Assembly (NCBI GenBank): GCA_903895255.1
Contig: CAITTG010000101.1
Coordinates: forward strand, 1-64,000
Direction of reading: 5' to 3'
From: an uncultured Verrucomicrobia subdivision 3 bacterium
Lineage (GTDB): Bacteria > Verrucomicrobiota > Verrucomicrobiia > Limisphaerales > UBA11358
DNA: 64,000 nt
Shown here piece after piece: positions 7,981 to 16,918 of this stretch. Positions within the stretch are counted from its first letter, which is position 1, and the number at the start of each line of letters is the position of its first letter. A program made the translations under genes and the position numbers. The notes beneath the pieces are model-generated. The model saw only the letters and a program-made list of their open reading frames with translations, was not told the DNA's origin and did no database searches.

Positions 7981-8910
7981 TTATCCTTTCAAAACATTTA
8001 CCGTCGCCTCGAGGCTCGCCACATCGGCCACATTTAACAGTTGCACCGTTTTATCGATGCGCTTCATGAAACTGCTCAGGGCGGTGCCGGGTCCGAGTTC
8101 GATGAACCGGGTGAAACCCTGGGCCAGGAGCAGGCGGATGGATTGTTCCCACCGCACGGAACTGGTGACCTGTTCCACGAGCCGCGCGCTGATTTCCACC
8201 GGGGTGCCGTGGACTCCGGCGGTGACGTTCGAGAGGACGGGCACGGCGGGGGAAACAATCTGGACCCGGGCGAGGGCGGCGGCCAGTTTGGGCTGGGCGC
8301 TGGCCATGAGCGGCGAGTGGTAGGCGCCCGCCACGGTGAGCGGCAGGGCCTTGCGCGCGCCTTTCGCCTTGGCAAGTTCCACGGCCTGGGCAATTTTCTC
8401 CGTTTCCCCGGAAATCACCAACTGCCCGGGGCAGTTCAAGTTGGCCAGCACCACGCCGGCGGCGGCGCAGACTTCGCGGGTGGGCGCCTCGTCCAAACCG
8501 ATGATGGCGGCCATGCCGCCCCGGGTGGCTTCGCAGGCTTCCTGCATGAACTGGCCGCGCTGGCGCACCACGCTGAGGCCGTCCTCAAAGCTGATGGCGC
8601 CGGCGGCGGCGAGGGCGGTGAATTCGCCGAGGGAGAGGCCGGCGGTGGCAGCAAATTGGAGCGCGGGCACTTGTTCCTTGAGGAGTTCAAAGGCGACCCA
8701 ACTGGCCAGAAAAATGCCCGGCTGGGCGTTCTCGGTCTTGGTCAACTCGGCCTCGGGACCGGTGAAGCAGATGGCGGCGAGGTCATAGCCGAGCGCGGCG
8801 TTGGCGCGGTCAAACCAGGCGCGGGCGGCGGGATATTTTTCCGCCAGATCGCGGCCCATGCCGACGACCTGGGCGCCCTGACCGGCAAACAACAGTGCAG
8901 TTTTACTCAT
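7981..8910 (-). CDS. fabD: Malonyl-CoA:acyl-carrier-protein transacylase
   Basis: 309 residues covering a complete FabD. The start MSKTALLFAGQGAQ holds the oxyanion Gln; the nucleophile elbow is GLSLGE with Ser93; VVRQRGQFMQEA holds the conserved Arg that binds the malonyl carboxylate; GAYHSPLM carries His198. The usual His before the nucleophile (GHSLGE) is Leu here. It moves malonyl from CoA to acyl carrier protein for fatty acid elongation in the cytoplasm. No other fab genes are adjacent: upstream is a repeat-containing intergenic region, and 73 bases downstream is the start side of the outer-membrane protein gene. Confidence 0.95.
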   Translation of the reverse strand: MSKTALLFAGQGAQVVGMGRDLAEKYPAARAWFDRANAALGYDLAAICFTGPEAELTKTENAQPGIFLASWVAFELLKEQVPALQFAATAGLSLGEFTALAAAGAISFEDGLSVVRQRGQFMQEACEATRGGMAAIIGLDEAPTREVCAAAGVVLANLNCPGQLVISGETEKIAQAVELAKAKGARKALPLTVAGAYHSPLMASAQPKLAAALARVQIVSPAVPVLSNVTAGVHGTPVEISARLVEQVTSSVRWEQSIRLLLAQGFTRFIELGPGTALSSFMKRIDKTVQLLNVADVASLEATVNVLKG

Positions 8911-9370
8911 AGATTCCGGGTAATAAACCGGAAAATGGGGATAAACGGAAGCGCAGAATGAGCGGATATTTTGGGGTGGCGCGCGGGTTGGGTTTAGCGG
9001 GAACTACACGAATCTTGAAGATTTTCACCAAGCGGAGACGGGTGGCGCAAGGGCGGCGCGCTGGCTGGCGCGGGGGCGCCAGCCGCCCGGCTGGTTTTTG
9101 AGGTCGTTTTCACTTTCATCGGCACTATTGTGACAGGGGACCCTGGACATCCGCTGTCCAGGTCAAAAAAAGTTAAAAATATTTTTTTTGGGGGGCAACC
9201 ATGGATTACGCGGATTTTTTGGATGAGGTGGCTGGATAATGACGACGGTGGCCAGCGCAGGGAAATGCTGCGGGTCACGGACCCGCGCGCCGAAGCAAGC
9301 CGGCCGGCCATTTTCGTGCTTGCGCCGGCGGGGATTGGCGGGACAATGGCGGGGAACATTACTTAATACC
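8911..9370. other. Non-coding region with two perfect hairpins and a dispersed repeat
   Basis: 460 bases between the fabD start and the Dabb gene, with no convincing gene. It contains a perfect 9-bp stem at 9063-9071/9076-9084 (GGCTGGCGC), a perfect 8-bp stem with 5-base loop at 9142-9149/9155-9162 (CCTGGACA) followed by an A/T-rich run, and repeat copy B. The second hairpin followed by AAAAAAA and TTTTTTTT runs could act as a terminator or a regulatory structure, but no gene ends just before it. Confidence 0.5.
9194..9292 (-). repeat. Dispersed intergenic repeat, copy B
   Basis: Read on the minus strand, this matches copy A (168-262) block by block: GGCGCGCG-GTCCG-CCCGCAGCA at the head and a CGTAATCCATGGTTGCC-type tail. 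Identity is high at both ends and low in the middle. Two copies 9 kb apart in opposite orientation suggest a genome-wide dispersed element. Confidence 0.55.
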
Positions 9371-9670
9371 ATGTTTTCCCACGTTGTTATTTTTTGGACG
9401 GACCCGGCCATTCCCAATGCGACCGCGGAATTGGTGGCGGGCGCGAACAAATATCTGAAAAACATTCCGGGCGTGATTCACTTTCACGTGGGCCAGATGT
9501 CGCCCAGCCCCCGGCCGGTGGTGGACCAGACGTATCAGGTGGCTTTGAACCTGATCTTCCCCACCAAACAGGCGGAGCAGGAATACCAGGTGCATCCGCA
9601 GCACATCGAATTTGTGGAGCAGGTGTTCAAGCGCACCTGCAAGAAAGTGCAGATCTTTGATTTTGAATAA
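9371..9670 (+). CDS. Dabb-family (stress-responsive A/B barrel) protein
   Basis: A 99-residue dimeric ferredoxin-like domain. The opening MFSHVVIFWTDP, the middle IPGVIHFHVGQ, and the C-terminal HPQHIEFVEQVFKRTCKKVQ followed by an aromatic end are the Dabb (SAM-independent A/B barrel) signature. Members are small cytoplasmic proteins, some of them oxygenases or cyclases, most of unknown function. The ATG at 9371 is preferred to the upstream open frame because the domain begins exactly there. It is convergent with the pseudopilin gene (15-base gap). Confidence 0.83.
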   Translation: MFSHVVIFWTDPAIPNATAELVAGANKYLKNIPGVIHFHVGQMSPSPRPVVDQTYQVALNLIFPTKQAEQEYQVHPQHIEFVEQVFKRTCKKVQIFDFE

Positions 9671-9685
9671 ACTGGCGACCGACAC

Positions 9686-10588
9686 TCAGGCGCGGTTCAG
9701 GTACAGTTGCCGCCAGGTGCGAATCAGCACCAGCAACAGGAGCAGCAGCAGCCAGTACCAGCCGTTGGTTTCGACATAAGTCTCCACGGGCCGGGTGATG
9801 GGTTTCATCAGCGTCAGCCCCTCGTCCGTGATGGTCTTGGCGGGATTGACGTAGTCCGCAAGCTTCGCCGGATTTTTTTTGGCACCGGCTAATTTAACCG
9901 AAGGCAGGAAGAGCACGATCTGCTCATCGCGTCCCTGGGTGTTGGCCGCCAGCCGTTGCTGGTTCCATTCATCCACATGGCCATCGACCATCAGCATGTT
10001 GCCCTTGTAACGGTGCATTTCGCTGGTCCATTGCAGACGGCTGCCCGGCCCAATGACCTGGATGGTCGGGCTGTTGGGAATTTGCACAATCACATTGCGA
10101 TCCCCCGCTAACAGGGAATTGGCCTGGGCGTAGTCCGCGTTGGCCCCGAGGCAATAGCTGAGGTTGTAATTCTGCAAGCTCGGCATGTTGGTGGCGTAGT
10201 CGCGGTGGGCATCCGCCGGGCACACCAGTTGGGACGGCAGGATGTCCTCATTCGAGAGCACTGCGAAACTGTGGTAAGTGGTGTAAAACTGGCCGCCCAA
10301 ACTCAGCCCATACTGCACATATTCCGCGGTGCCCCCATCATTCACCGAAACTTGCATCGGGAGCTTGCTGTCGTGGTCATGCAGAAACATGTGAAAACCC
10401 AGCCCCACCTGGCGGAGATTATTGATGCAAACAATGCGGGTCGCGCGCATTTTGGCGGCGCTCAGGGCGGGGAGTAACAGGGCGGCGAGGGTGCCAATAA
10501 TGCCAATGACCACAAGCATCTCGACGAGCGTGAAGCCCGGCGGGCGAAACTGGGGAAAACTCCGTGATTTCCTCGTGAATTTCACCAT
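9686..10588 (-). CDS. Pseudopilin-like protein with H-X9-DG motif and an extra C-terminal membrane helix
   Basis: 300 residues. A short basic leader precedes the prepilin peptidase site in [16 protein letters not shown], cleaved after Gly with Phe becoming the methylated N-terminus. The motif [12 protein letters not shown] fits the H-X9-DG processing-associated motif abundant in Planctomycetes and Verrucomicrobia. Unusually, the protein ends with a second strongly hydrophobic segment ([13 protein letters not shown]) followed by a basic tail, so it may stay anchored at both ends. Such proteins are assembled through type II/IV pilus machinery; none is encoded nearby. Later Met codons before the leader could serve as start. 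Confidence 0.85.
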   Translation of the reverse strand: MVKFTRKSRSFPQFRPPGFTLVEMLVVIGIIGTLAALLLPALSAAKMRATRIVCINNLRQVGLGFHMFLHDHDSKLPMQVSVNDGGTAEYVQYGLSLGGQFYTTYHSFAVLSNEDILPSQLVCPADAHRDYATNMPSLQNYNLSYCLGANADYAQANSLLAGDRNVIVQIPNSPTIQVIGPGSRLQWTSEMHRYKGNMLMVDGHVDEWNQQRLAANTQGRDEQIVLFLPSVKLAGAKKNPAKLADYVNPAKTITDEGLTLMKPITRPVETYVETNGWYWLLLLLLLVLIRTWRQLYLNRA

Positions 10589-10739
10589 TCAATGGTATTC
10601 AGAGTCCCGGTCAATGTCAAGGTAACTGTGAGGGGCGCCGGGGTTTATGCATTCCTTAAACAAAGCGGGCTTTGGGCCAGCCGCAGGCCAGCGTGGGCCG
10701 GGGACAAACCGGGGAAAAGGGCTTGAATTTCACGCCGGA

Positions 10740-10952
10740 CTAGAGCTCATCTTCGCGTTCGGTATAGAACAACCGGTGCGCCCGGTCATAATCCCCCCCG
10801 GGCACGAACACCTGGGTGGGTCGGCTCAAATCACCTTCGTCCGGCGCGGCGGGATCGGCAAAGGCCTGGGTGGCGGCGATGCCGTGTTTCTCCAGCATGA
10901 CCACCAGCATTTCGGCGTTGATGAGCGGTCCGGTGTAAAACAGTTTCACCAT
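10740..10952 (-). CDS. DUF2007-type putative signal-transducing protein
   Basis: A 70-residue protein beginning MVKLFYTGPLINAEMLVVML, typical of the DUF2007 fold: a short beta strand, then the pattern 'N/A-E-A-x-x-h-x-x-h-L-x-x-x-G-I', then a V-(F/Y)-V-P strand. The frame stays open for 33 codons upstream, but homologues begin at this Met. The family is small, cytoplasmic and functionally uncharacterised; a GlnB-like fold has been proposed. It is isolated, 151 bases upstream of the pseudopilin gene on the same strand. Confidence 0.62.
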   Translation of the reverse strand: MVKLFYTGPLINAEMLVVMLEKHGIAATQAFADPAAPDEGDLSRPTQVFVPGGDYDRAHRLFYTEREDEL

Positions 10953-11373
10953 GACAGGCTGGCAGAAGGACGGGCGGAAAACATCCAAATTCAATGCGCC
11001 AAACTGAAGGAAACAATCAAACTCCCATCCGCAATATTCAGGGACCGGCAAACCGGGATTTATTTAGAAAATCGTCACCTCGTTTCCTACGAGATCAGGG
11101 GGAACGGTTTGAAAGGCTTTAAACCGGTTGCAGGTTTGGAAGTTGCTGCGCCCGGGGACGGGCGCACTCCGGGGCAGTGTCAAGTTGCGTCCGGCCGGGT
11201 ATCATTCGCAGCTTTTGGCTTGCCACCCGCATGAGACCAAGGTCCAATAGCCATGTACCGGATATTCATGCCACCATGTGGTGCGATGCGCGGGACAGCC
11301 GTCAGCGGCGCCAGCGCGCTCGGTTTACAATTTCGGGTTAGTATAAAAACAAACCAAAACCTACGGTAAACCA
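10953..11373. other. Intergenic region with a conserved 18-bp element
   Basis: 421 bases between the DUF2007 gene and the sulfatase. No convincing gene is visible. At 11237-11254 it contains CCAAGGTCCAATAGCCAT, which recurs with one mismatch at 31621-31638 upstream of the K+ channel gene. Just before the sulfatase an AT-rich stretch (11329-11355) with TATAAA could hold its promoter. Confidence 0.4.
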
Positions 11374-13035
11374 ATGAAACCAAATCGAATGCTCAGTCAC
11401 GGCCTGGCCGTGCTGGCGGCTTCCGCGGCGCTGTTTAGCGCCACCGGCACCGCCCTGGCCCAGGACAAGAAACCCAACATCGTCGTCATCATGGGTGATG
11501 ACATCGGCATGTGGAACATCGGCGCCTACAGCCGCGGCATGATGGCCGGCCGCACGCCCAACCTCGACCGCATGGCCAAGGAAGGCATGCTGTTCACCGA
11601 TTATTACGCCGAGGCAAGCTGCACGGCGGGTCGCGCGAATTTCATCACCGGCGAGCTGCCCATCCGCACGGGCATGACGACCGTCGGCCAGGCGGGCGCG
11701 GCGATCGGCATTCCCGCCGAGGCCTGCACCATCGCCACCGCGCTCAAAGCGCAGGGTTATGCGACCGGCCAGTTCGGCAAGAATCATCTGGGCGACAAAA
11801 ATGAATTCCTCCCCACGGTCCACGGCTTCGATGAATTTTTCGGCTACCTGTATCATTTGGACGCGATGGAAGATCCGTTTCATCCGAATTACCCGCAGGA
11901 ATTGCTGAATGTGGTGGGCCCGCGCAACCTGTTGCATACCTGGGCCACGGACACGGACGACACCACCGAGATGCCGCGCTGGGGCAAGATCGGCAAGCAA
12001 AAGGTTGAAGACGCCGGCCCGTTGCCGCCGCATCCGATGGCGGGCATCCAGTACAACATGGAGACGGTGGACGATTCCATCCGGGACTTCGCCATCAACT
12101 TCATGGACAAGGCCAAGGCGGACGGCAAGCCGTTCTTTGTCTGGATCAATCCCACGCGCATGCACATCGTGACGCACCTTTCGCCGAAATACGAGGCGCT
12201 CGAGAATTCGACCAATGGCTGGTCGGAAGAGGAGGCCGGCATGGCCCAGCTCGATGACGACATCGGATTGATTCTCCAGCACCTCAAGGACATGGGCGTG
12301 GATGACAACACGATTGTGGTATTCACCACGGATAACGGCACCGAGAACTTCACCTGGCCGGATGGCGGCCAGACGCCTTTCGCGCAAGGCAAAGGCACCA
12401 CCTTTGAAGGTGGTTTCCGCGTTCCCTGCATCATGCGCTGGCCCGGCCATGTGCCGGCTGACTCGGTGCAGAACGGCATCTTCTCCGGCCTGGACTGGTT
12501 CCCGACCTTCCTGGACGCCGCCGGCAACCCCAACATCACCCAGCAATTGCTGGATGGGGTCAACCTCGGGGGCGTGACCTACAAGAACCATCTGGACGGT
12601 TACGACCAGATGGACGCCATCACCGGCAAGGGCCCGTCCAACCGGCACGAGATTTTCTACCTGGGTGAAAGCTCGGTGGGGGCGGTGCGCATTGATGACT
12701 ACAAATATCAGTTCATTGACCAGCCCAAAGGCTGGCTGGGTGAGAAAGTCCACCTGGACGTGCCCACCATCACCAACCTGCGGCTCGATCCGTTTGAACG
12801 CACGGCCTGGCCGAATAACGGGACCAAGGAAGGCGGGCAGCAATACTTCGACTGGTTCAAATACCAGTTCTGGCGGTTTGTCTTCGTGCAGCAGGTGATG
12901 GGCAAGGAACTCCAGACGTTCCTTGAATATCCGCCGATGCAAAAAGGCGCGAGCTTCAACCTCGAAGCCGTGAAAGCCGAGATGGCGGCCAAGATGGCCG
13001 AGGCCGAAAAGGCGAGCAAAGGCGCGAGCGAATAG
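11374..13035 (+). CDS. Arylsulfatase (anSME-type formylglycine motif)
   Basis: 553 residues with a signal peptide (hydrophobic 10-28, cleavage near ALAQ-DK), so it is periplasmic or exported. The sulfatase fold opens with PNIVVIMGDD (Ca2+-binding Asp42/Asp43). The active-site sequence is SCTAGRANF: Cys83 in C-x-A-x-R would be oxidised to formylglycine. Further motifs are GKNHLGD, FTTDNGTEN and the late GTTFEGGFRVP with the conserved Arg. It would hydrolyse sulfate esters, often of algal or mucin polysaccharides; the substrate is unknown. The CxAxR form points to maturation by a radical-SAM anSME rather than aerobic FGE. No maturase or glycosidase is in the window. A strong hairpin follows. 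Confidence 0.93.
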   Translation: MKPNRMLSHGLAVLAASAALFSATGTALAQDKKPNIVVIMGDDIGMWNIGAYSRGMMAGRTPNLDRMAKEGMLFTDYYAEASCTAGRANFITGELPIRTGMTTVGQAGAAIGIPAEACTIATALKAQGYATGQFGKNHLGDKNEFLPTVHGFDEFFGYLYHLDAMEDPFHPNYPQELLNVVGPRNLLHTWATDTDDTTEMPRWGKIGKQKVEDAGPLPPHPMAGIQYNMETVDDSIRDFAINFMDKAKADGKPFFVWINPTRMHIVTHLSPKYEALENSTNGWSEEEAGMAQLDDDIGLILQHLKDMGVDDNTIVVFTTDNGTENFTWPDGGQTPFAQGKGTTFEGGFRVPCIMRWPGHVPADSVQNGIFSGLDWFPTFLDAAGNPNITQQLLDGVNLGGVTYKNHLDGYDQMDAITGKGPSNRHEIFYLGESSVGAVRIDDYKYQFIDQPKGWLGEKVHLDVPTITNLRLDPFERTAWPNNGTKEGGQQYFDWFKYQFWRFVFVQQVMGKELQTFLEYPPMQKGASFNLEAVKAEMAAKMAEAEKASKGASE

Positions 13036-13051
13036 GCTAAATAACCGTCAG

Positions 13052-13079
13052 GGCGGGCGGCTCGCAGGGGCCGCCCGCC
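13052..13079 (+). terminator. Probable terminator after the sulfatase
   Basis: A perfect 10-bp GC stem (GGCGGGCGGC, 13052-13061, pairing with 13070-13079) with an 8-base loop lies 17 bases after the stop. The following sequence (GCTTTACTTTTG) is only moderately T-rich, so efficiency is uncertain. Confidence 0.6.
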
Positions 13080-13116
13080 GCTTTACTTTTGGGCAGGCTG
13101 ACGGCATGCTCAGGCA

Positions 13117-13869
13117 ATGAAACGGGCATTTCACGCCATCCACCTCAGTTTGGCCGCCGGGTTGTTGCTGGGCGCGCGGGCGGGCTTCGCAAAGACGTCG
13201 GACGACGACACCGCCGAGTATCGCGCCTCACTTTCCACGCAGCACGAAATCTGGCATGACTGGACCGGTTTCGGCCAGTTTCAGTATTATAACAATCCGC
13301 AGTCGCGGTACCAGACCTACGATGTCCTCTATCCCGGGGTGATTTACCGGGTCAATGACTGGCTGCAGCTTTCGGGGGGGATGGAAGCCATTCAGACGGA
13401 CAACCAGACGAAGGCGGACACGCTCGAATTACGGCCGTTTGTGGGTTATAAAATTTTCCTGCCCAACCATTTCAAGTGGAACATTTACAATTACAACCGG
13501 TTGGAATACTGCGACACGCAAAATCAGGAGACGTACGTGTGGAGTGAATACAGCCGGCTGTGCATGCGCTTTGGCGTGGACGCGCCGCTGACGGCGCAGG
13601 CCAGCGCCTGGCAGCCGCACACCTTTTATGCCATGGGCTACGTGGAGCCGGATTTCCGCTTTGACTCGGACCAGGTCAACCCGTTGTATTTGTCGGCGGG
13701 CCTCGGTTATATCATCAGCAAACGCTTTCGGCTGGAGCTGATCTATCAGGACGAGTTCACGCGCCCGTCCACGGACAGCTCGCTGCGGCAGACGTACAAC
13801 ATTTTCGAGCTCAACCTCAAGGTGGACCTGGGCAAAGGCATCTTCGAACGCCTGCACAATCCGGATTGA
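13117..13869 (+). CDS. DUF2490-type outer-membrane protein
   Basis: 250 residues with a signal peptide (cleavage near GFAK). The mature part has the DUF2490 look: EHD/EIWHDWTGFGQFQYY, then paired amphipathic strands (LRPFVGYKIFLPNHFKWNIYNYNRLEY), and the repeated pattern of Asn/Tyr/Arg in strand ends. Predicted to be a small outer-membrane beta barrel of unknown substrate. It starts 81 bases after the sulfatase stop, beyond a probable terminator, so it may have its own promoter or depend on read-through. Confidence 0.7.
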   Translation: MKRAFHAIHLSLAAGLLLGARAGFAKTSDDDTAEYRASLSTQHEIWHDWTGFGQFQYYNNPQSRYQTYDVLYPGVIYRVNDWLQLSGGMEAIQTDNQTKADTLELRPFVGYKIFLPNHFKWNIYNYNRLEYCDTQNQETYVWSEYSRLCMRFGVDAPLTAQASAWQPHTFYAMGYVEPDFRFDSDQVNPLYLSAGLGYIISKRFRLELIYQDEFTRPSTDSSLRQTYNIFELNLKVDLGKGIFERLHNPD

Positions 13870-14072
13870 GGCGGGGAACAGGCGGGTGTCACCCGATGTT
13901 GGCAGGGGCTTCCCACCGCTCCCCCAGGGTGAGGGAGAATAGCCGGACGGTCGTGCGGCCGGCCATGCGGGTTGGAATTGCGAACGGTGGTCGGGCCAAA
14001 GCGGCAGAGGACGGCACACACTCCAGGACGCCATCGCGCAAGAGGATGACGCCGGGCATGTACATAAATGCG

Positions 14073-16415
14073 CTAATGCGGCGAAGGCCAGTTCGCCGCC
14101 GCGCTGTCGGGGCTGTCCAGCACTTCGCGCACCCGCGTGGCCAGCGAGGCCGCGGTGAAGGGCTTGGCCAGCAGATTCATGCCCGCGCCGACGCCACCAT
14201 GGCGGTGGAGGGCGTCGCCGGAGTAACCGGATACCAGCAACTGTTTGATGTCGGGCCGCAGCGCGCGCATGGCCTCGGCGAGCTGGCTGCCCCCCATGCC
14301 GGGCATCACCACATCCGTCAGGAGCAGGTCAATGACCCCGGCATGGGATTCCGCCAGCCGCAGGGCCTCGTCCCCCCGGGCCGCCTCCAGCACCGTATAT
14401 CCCCGGGCTTCCAGCAGGCGCCGGCCCAGCTGGCGCACGGCCGCCTCGTCCTCCACCAGCAGGATGGTTTCCGTGCCGTCCGGCAAAGCCTCCACCCCGG
14501 CGTCACCGCCCCCCGCCTCCCCCCCCACCAGCAGCGCCGGCAGTTGGATTTTGAACGTGGTGCCGTGCCCGGGCGCGCTGGTCACGCCGATCAGGCCGCC
14601 GCTCTGCTGGATAAAGCCAAAGACCATCGCCAGCCCCAGGCCGGTGCCCTTGCCCGGCTCCTTGGTGCTGAAAAAAGGCTCGTAAATGCGGGCCAGGGTG
14701 GCCTCATCCATGCCGCAACCGTTGTCCGCCACCGTCAGCACCACCTGTCTTCCCGGCTGGCTGCCCGAGTGCGCCCCGGGATGCGCCTGCCCGTCCGCCT
14801 CCGTCAGGGTGGCTTGGGCGGTGGAGATGGTGATTTTCCCGAACTGGGGGATGGCGTCCCGGGCATTCACCACGAGATTCATGATGGCCTGCTCGAGCTG
14901 GCCGGGATCCACCAGGACATGGGGCAGGTCGGGATCCTGGTGCAACTCCAGGAGGATGTCCTCCCCCACTAGGCGTTGCAGCATCCGGGCGCAGGCGGAG
15001 ACGGTCTCATTCAAATCCACCTCCCGGGGTTCGAGCAGTTGCTGGCGGCTGAAGGCCAGCAATTGCCGGGTGAGGCCCGCCGCCCGTTCCCCGGCGTTTT
15101 TGACCTCCACCAGCGAATCCCGCATGCCGTTGACCACGCCCGTTTCACCCAGCAAAATATCGCTGTAGCCCAGGATCACGGTCAGGAGATTGTTAAAATC
15201 ATGCGCCACCCCGGCGGCCAGCCGCCCCACGGCCTCCATTTTCTGGGCCTGGCGGAACTGTTCCTCCAGGCGCTTGTACTCCGTGATGTCCTCTTTGATG
15301 GCCAGAAAGTGCGTCATCTCACCGCGCTGGTTGCTCATCGGTGAGATGGTCGCGCGTTCCCAATACAATTCCCCGCTCTTTTTGCGGTTGTGAAACTCCC
15401 CCTGCCAGTTCCGGCCACTTTGGATCGCGCCCCAGAGCTCCCGGTAAAAGCCCGGCTCCAGCTTGCCGGATTTGAGCAGCCGCGGATTTTGGCCCGCGAC
15501 TTCCGCAAACGCATAACCCGTGACCAGGCTGAACCGGGGGTTCACATACTCAATGCTGCCTTGCAAATCAGTGATCACCACCATCGCCGGGCTCTGCTCC
15601 ACCGCCTGGGAGAGCTTGCGCAGTTGCGCCTCCGTCTGCTTGAGCGTCGTGATGTCCCGAAACACCCAGATGCGCCCGTAAGATTTGCCCTGCTTGCCCT
15701 GCACGGGCGCCGAATAGCGGTCCAGCACCGTCCCATCCTTACGCTCAATTTCGTCCCGGCTGATTTCATCCGGATGGGCGTACAGGTGCCGCACCCGGGC
15801 CAGGAACGCCGCCGGTTCCCGCACCTGGTCCAGAATAAAAGCCAGCTCCGCCTCGTCATCCGCATTTTCGGTGATGTGCGGCGGCAGATGCCACAGCTCC
15901 GCCATCCGCTCGTTCTGGACCAATTTGCGGCCATGCTCATCCACCACCAGAATCCCGTCAATACTGGCATTGACCTGCGCCTCCAGCAGGGCGGTTTTCC
16001 AGCGCAACTCCACCTCCGCCCGCCGCCGCTCCAATTCCCGCTCCTGCTCGGCCATGGCCCGCACCACCACCGGGGCGAGTCGCGACAACCCGTCTTTGAG
16101 CACATAGTCCGTCGCCCCGTTTTTGAGCGATTCCACGGCCACTTCCTCCCCCAGGGTGCCGGACACCAGCACAAAGGGAAGCATCGGCCACCGCTCCCGC
16201 ACGACTTTCAGGGCCATCATGCCGTCAAACCCCGGCACCGCGTAATCGGACAGCACCAGGTCCACCCAGCCATGCTCCAGCATCGCCAGAAATTCGGTCC
16301 GGTTGGCCACCACCGTGATCGTGCAGTCCAGGCCGCTGTTCGCCAGTTGCGTCTGGATCAGCCGGGCATCATTCGGCTCATCCTCCAGATGCAAAATGTG
16401 CAAGGGCGATTTCAT
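14073..16415 (-). CDS. Hybrid sensor histidine kinase (REC-PAS-PAS-HisKA-HATPase-REC)
   Basis: 780 residues, soluble, with no membrane segment. An N-terminal receiver domain (ILHLEDEPNDARLI, phospho-Asp in VLSDYAVPG) is followed by two PAS domains (the second with QSPAMVVITDLQGSIEYVN), a HisKA dimerisation box with the phospho-His in VAHDFNNLL, an ATPase domain with NLVVNARDA, DNGCGMD and GTGLGLA, and a C-terminal receiver with LLTDVVMPG. Receivers at both ends imply a phosphorelay with input from another kinase. The start at 16415 forms ATGA with the upstream response regulator; a further in-frame start upstream would cut into that gene. It ends a three-gene coupled run. Confidence 0.92.
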   Translation of the reverse strand: MKSPLHILHLEDEPNDARLIQTQLANSGLDCTITVVANRTEFLAMLEHGWVDLVLSDYAVPGFDGMMALKVVRERWPMLPFVLVSGTLGEEVAVESLKNGATDYVLKDGLSRLAPVVVRAMAEQERELERRRAEVELRWKTALLEAQVNASIDGILVVDEHGRKLVQNERMAELWHLPPHITENADDEAELAFILDQVREPAAFLARVRHLYAHPDEISRDEIERKDGTVLDRYSAPVQGKQGKSYGRIWVFRDITTLKQTEAQLRKLSQAVEQSPAMVVITDLQGSIEYVNPRFSLVTGYAFAEVAGQNPRLLKSGKLEPGFYRELWGAIQSGRNWQGEFHNRKKSGELYWERATISPMSNQRGEMTHFLAIKEDITEYKRLEEQFRQAQKMEAVGRLAAGVAHDFNNLLTVILGYSDILLGETGVVNGMRDSLVEVKNAGERAAGLTRQLLAFSRQQLLEPREVDLNETVSACARMLQRLVGEDILLELHQDPDLPHVLVDPGQLEQAIMNLVVNARDAIPQFGKITISTAQATLTEADGQAHPGAHSGSQPGRQVVLTVADNGCGMDEATLARIYEPFFSTKEPGKGTGLGLAMVFGFIQQSGGLIGVTSAPGHGTTFKIQLPALLVGGEAGGGDAGVEALPDGTETILLVEDEAAVRQLGRRLLEARGYTVLEAARGDEALRLAESHAGVIDLLLTDVVMPGMGGSQLAEAMRALRPDIKQLLVSGYSGDALHRHGGVGAGMNLLAKPFTAASLATRVREVLDSPDSAAANWPSPH

Positions 16416-16918
16416 GACGCCGCCCCCGTTTCCCGCGCGCCAACGGACCCGTCCAGCGACCACGCAACCACGGGCGGCGGTTCGTTAATGGCCAGCCAGA
16501 AGATCCCCAGCCCTTTGATCGCGTGCATAAACTCGAGGAAATCCACGGGCTTCACCACATAGGCATTCACCCCCAGCGCGTAACACTGCCGCAAGTCCGG
16601 CTCCTCGCGCGACGAGGTGAGCATGATGATGGGAATCGTTTTGAGGGCCGCGTCTGCTTTCACCACGCGCAGCACTTCCAGGCCGCCCACGCGGGGCATC
16701 TTGAGATCGAGCAACACCGCCACGGGGTGCCCGCCGGCGCGGCCCAGGTGCTGGCCCCGCTGAAACAAATAATCCAGCGCCGCCGCGCCGTCCGGCGCCA
16801 CCGTCACCTCGTTGGCCAAGTGATGCTCCGCCAGCGCGGCGAGGGTGAGTTCCACGTCCCGCGGATCGTCCTCCACCAGCAGGATTTTGCGACAGGCGAT
16901 TTGATGCTCGGCCTTCAT
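16412..16918 (-). CDS. Single-domain response regulator (Rcp1-like)
   Basis: 168 residues. A receiver domain fills residues 10-140: KILLVEDDPRDVELTL with the acidic pocket, phospho-Asp in VLLDLKMPRVGG, the Thr in IMLTSS, and the Lys in VKPVDF. No DNA-binding or enzymatic domain follows, only a short tail. This Rcp1-like form usually passes phosphate from a phytochrome-like kinase to another relay protein. It is coupled by ATGA at both ends, upstream to the PAS kinase and downstream to the hybrid kinase, so it probably connects them. Confidence 0.92.
   Translation of the reverse strand: MKAEHQIACRKILLVEDDPRDVELTLAALAEHHLANEVTVAPDGAAALDYLFQRGQHLGRAGGHPVAVLLDLKMPRVGGLEVLRVVKADAALKTIPIIMLTSSREEPDLRQCYALGVNAYVVKPVDFLEFMHAIKGLGIFWLAINEPPPVVAWSLDGSVGARETGAAS

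Noticed and set aside
11338..12942. 534-codon minus-strand frame across the sulfatase
   Set aside because: Shadow of the sulfatase, which has all active-site motifs on the plus strand.
13870..14072. Gene or promoter in the gap before the hybrid kinase stop
   Set aside because: Only GC-rich sequence with small hairpins such as CGGGTGTCACCCG. Nothing coding or regulatory can be supported.
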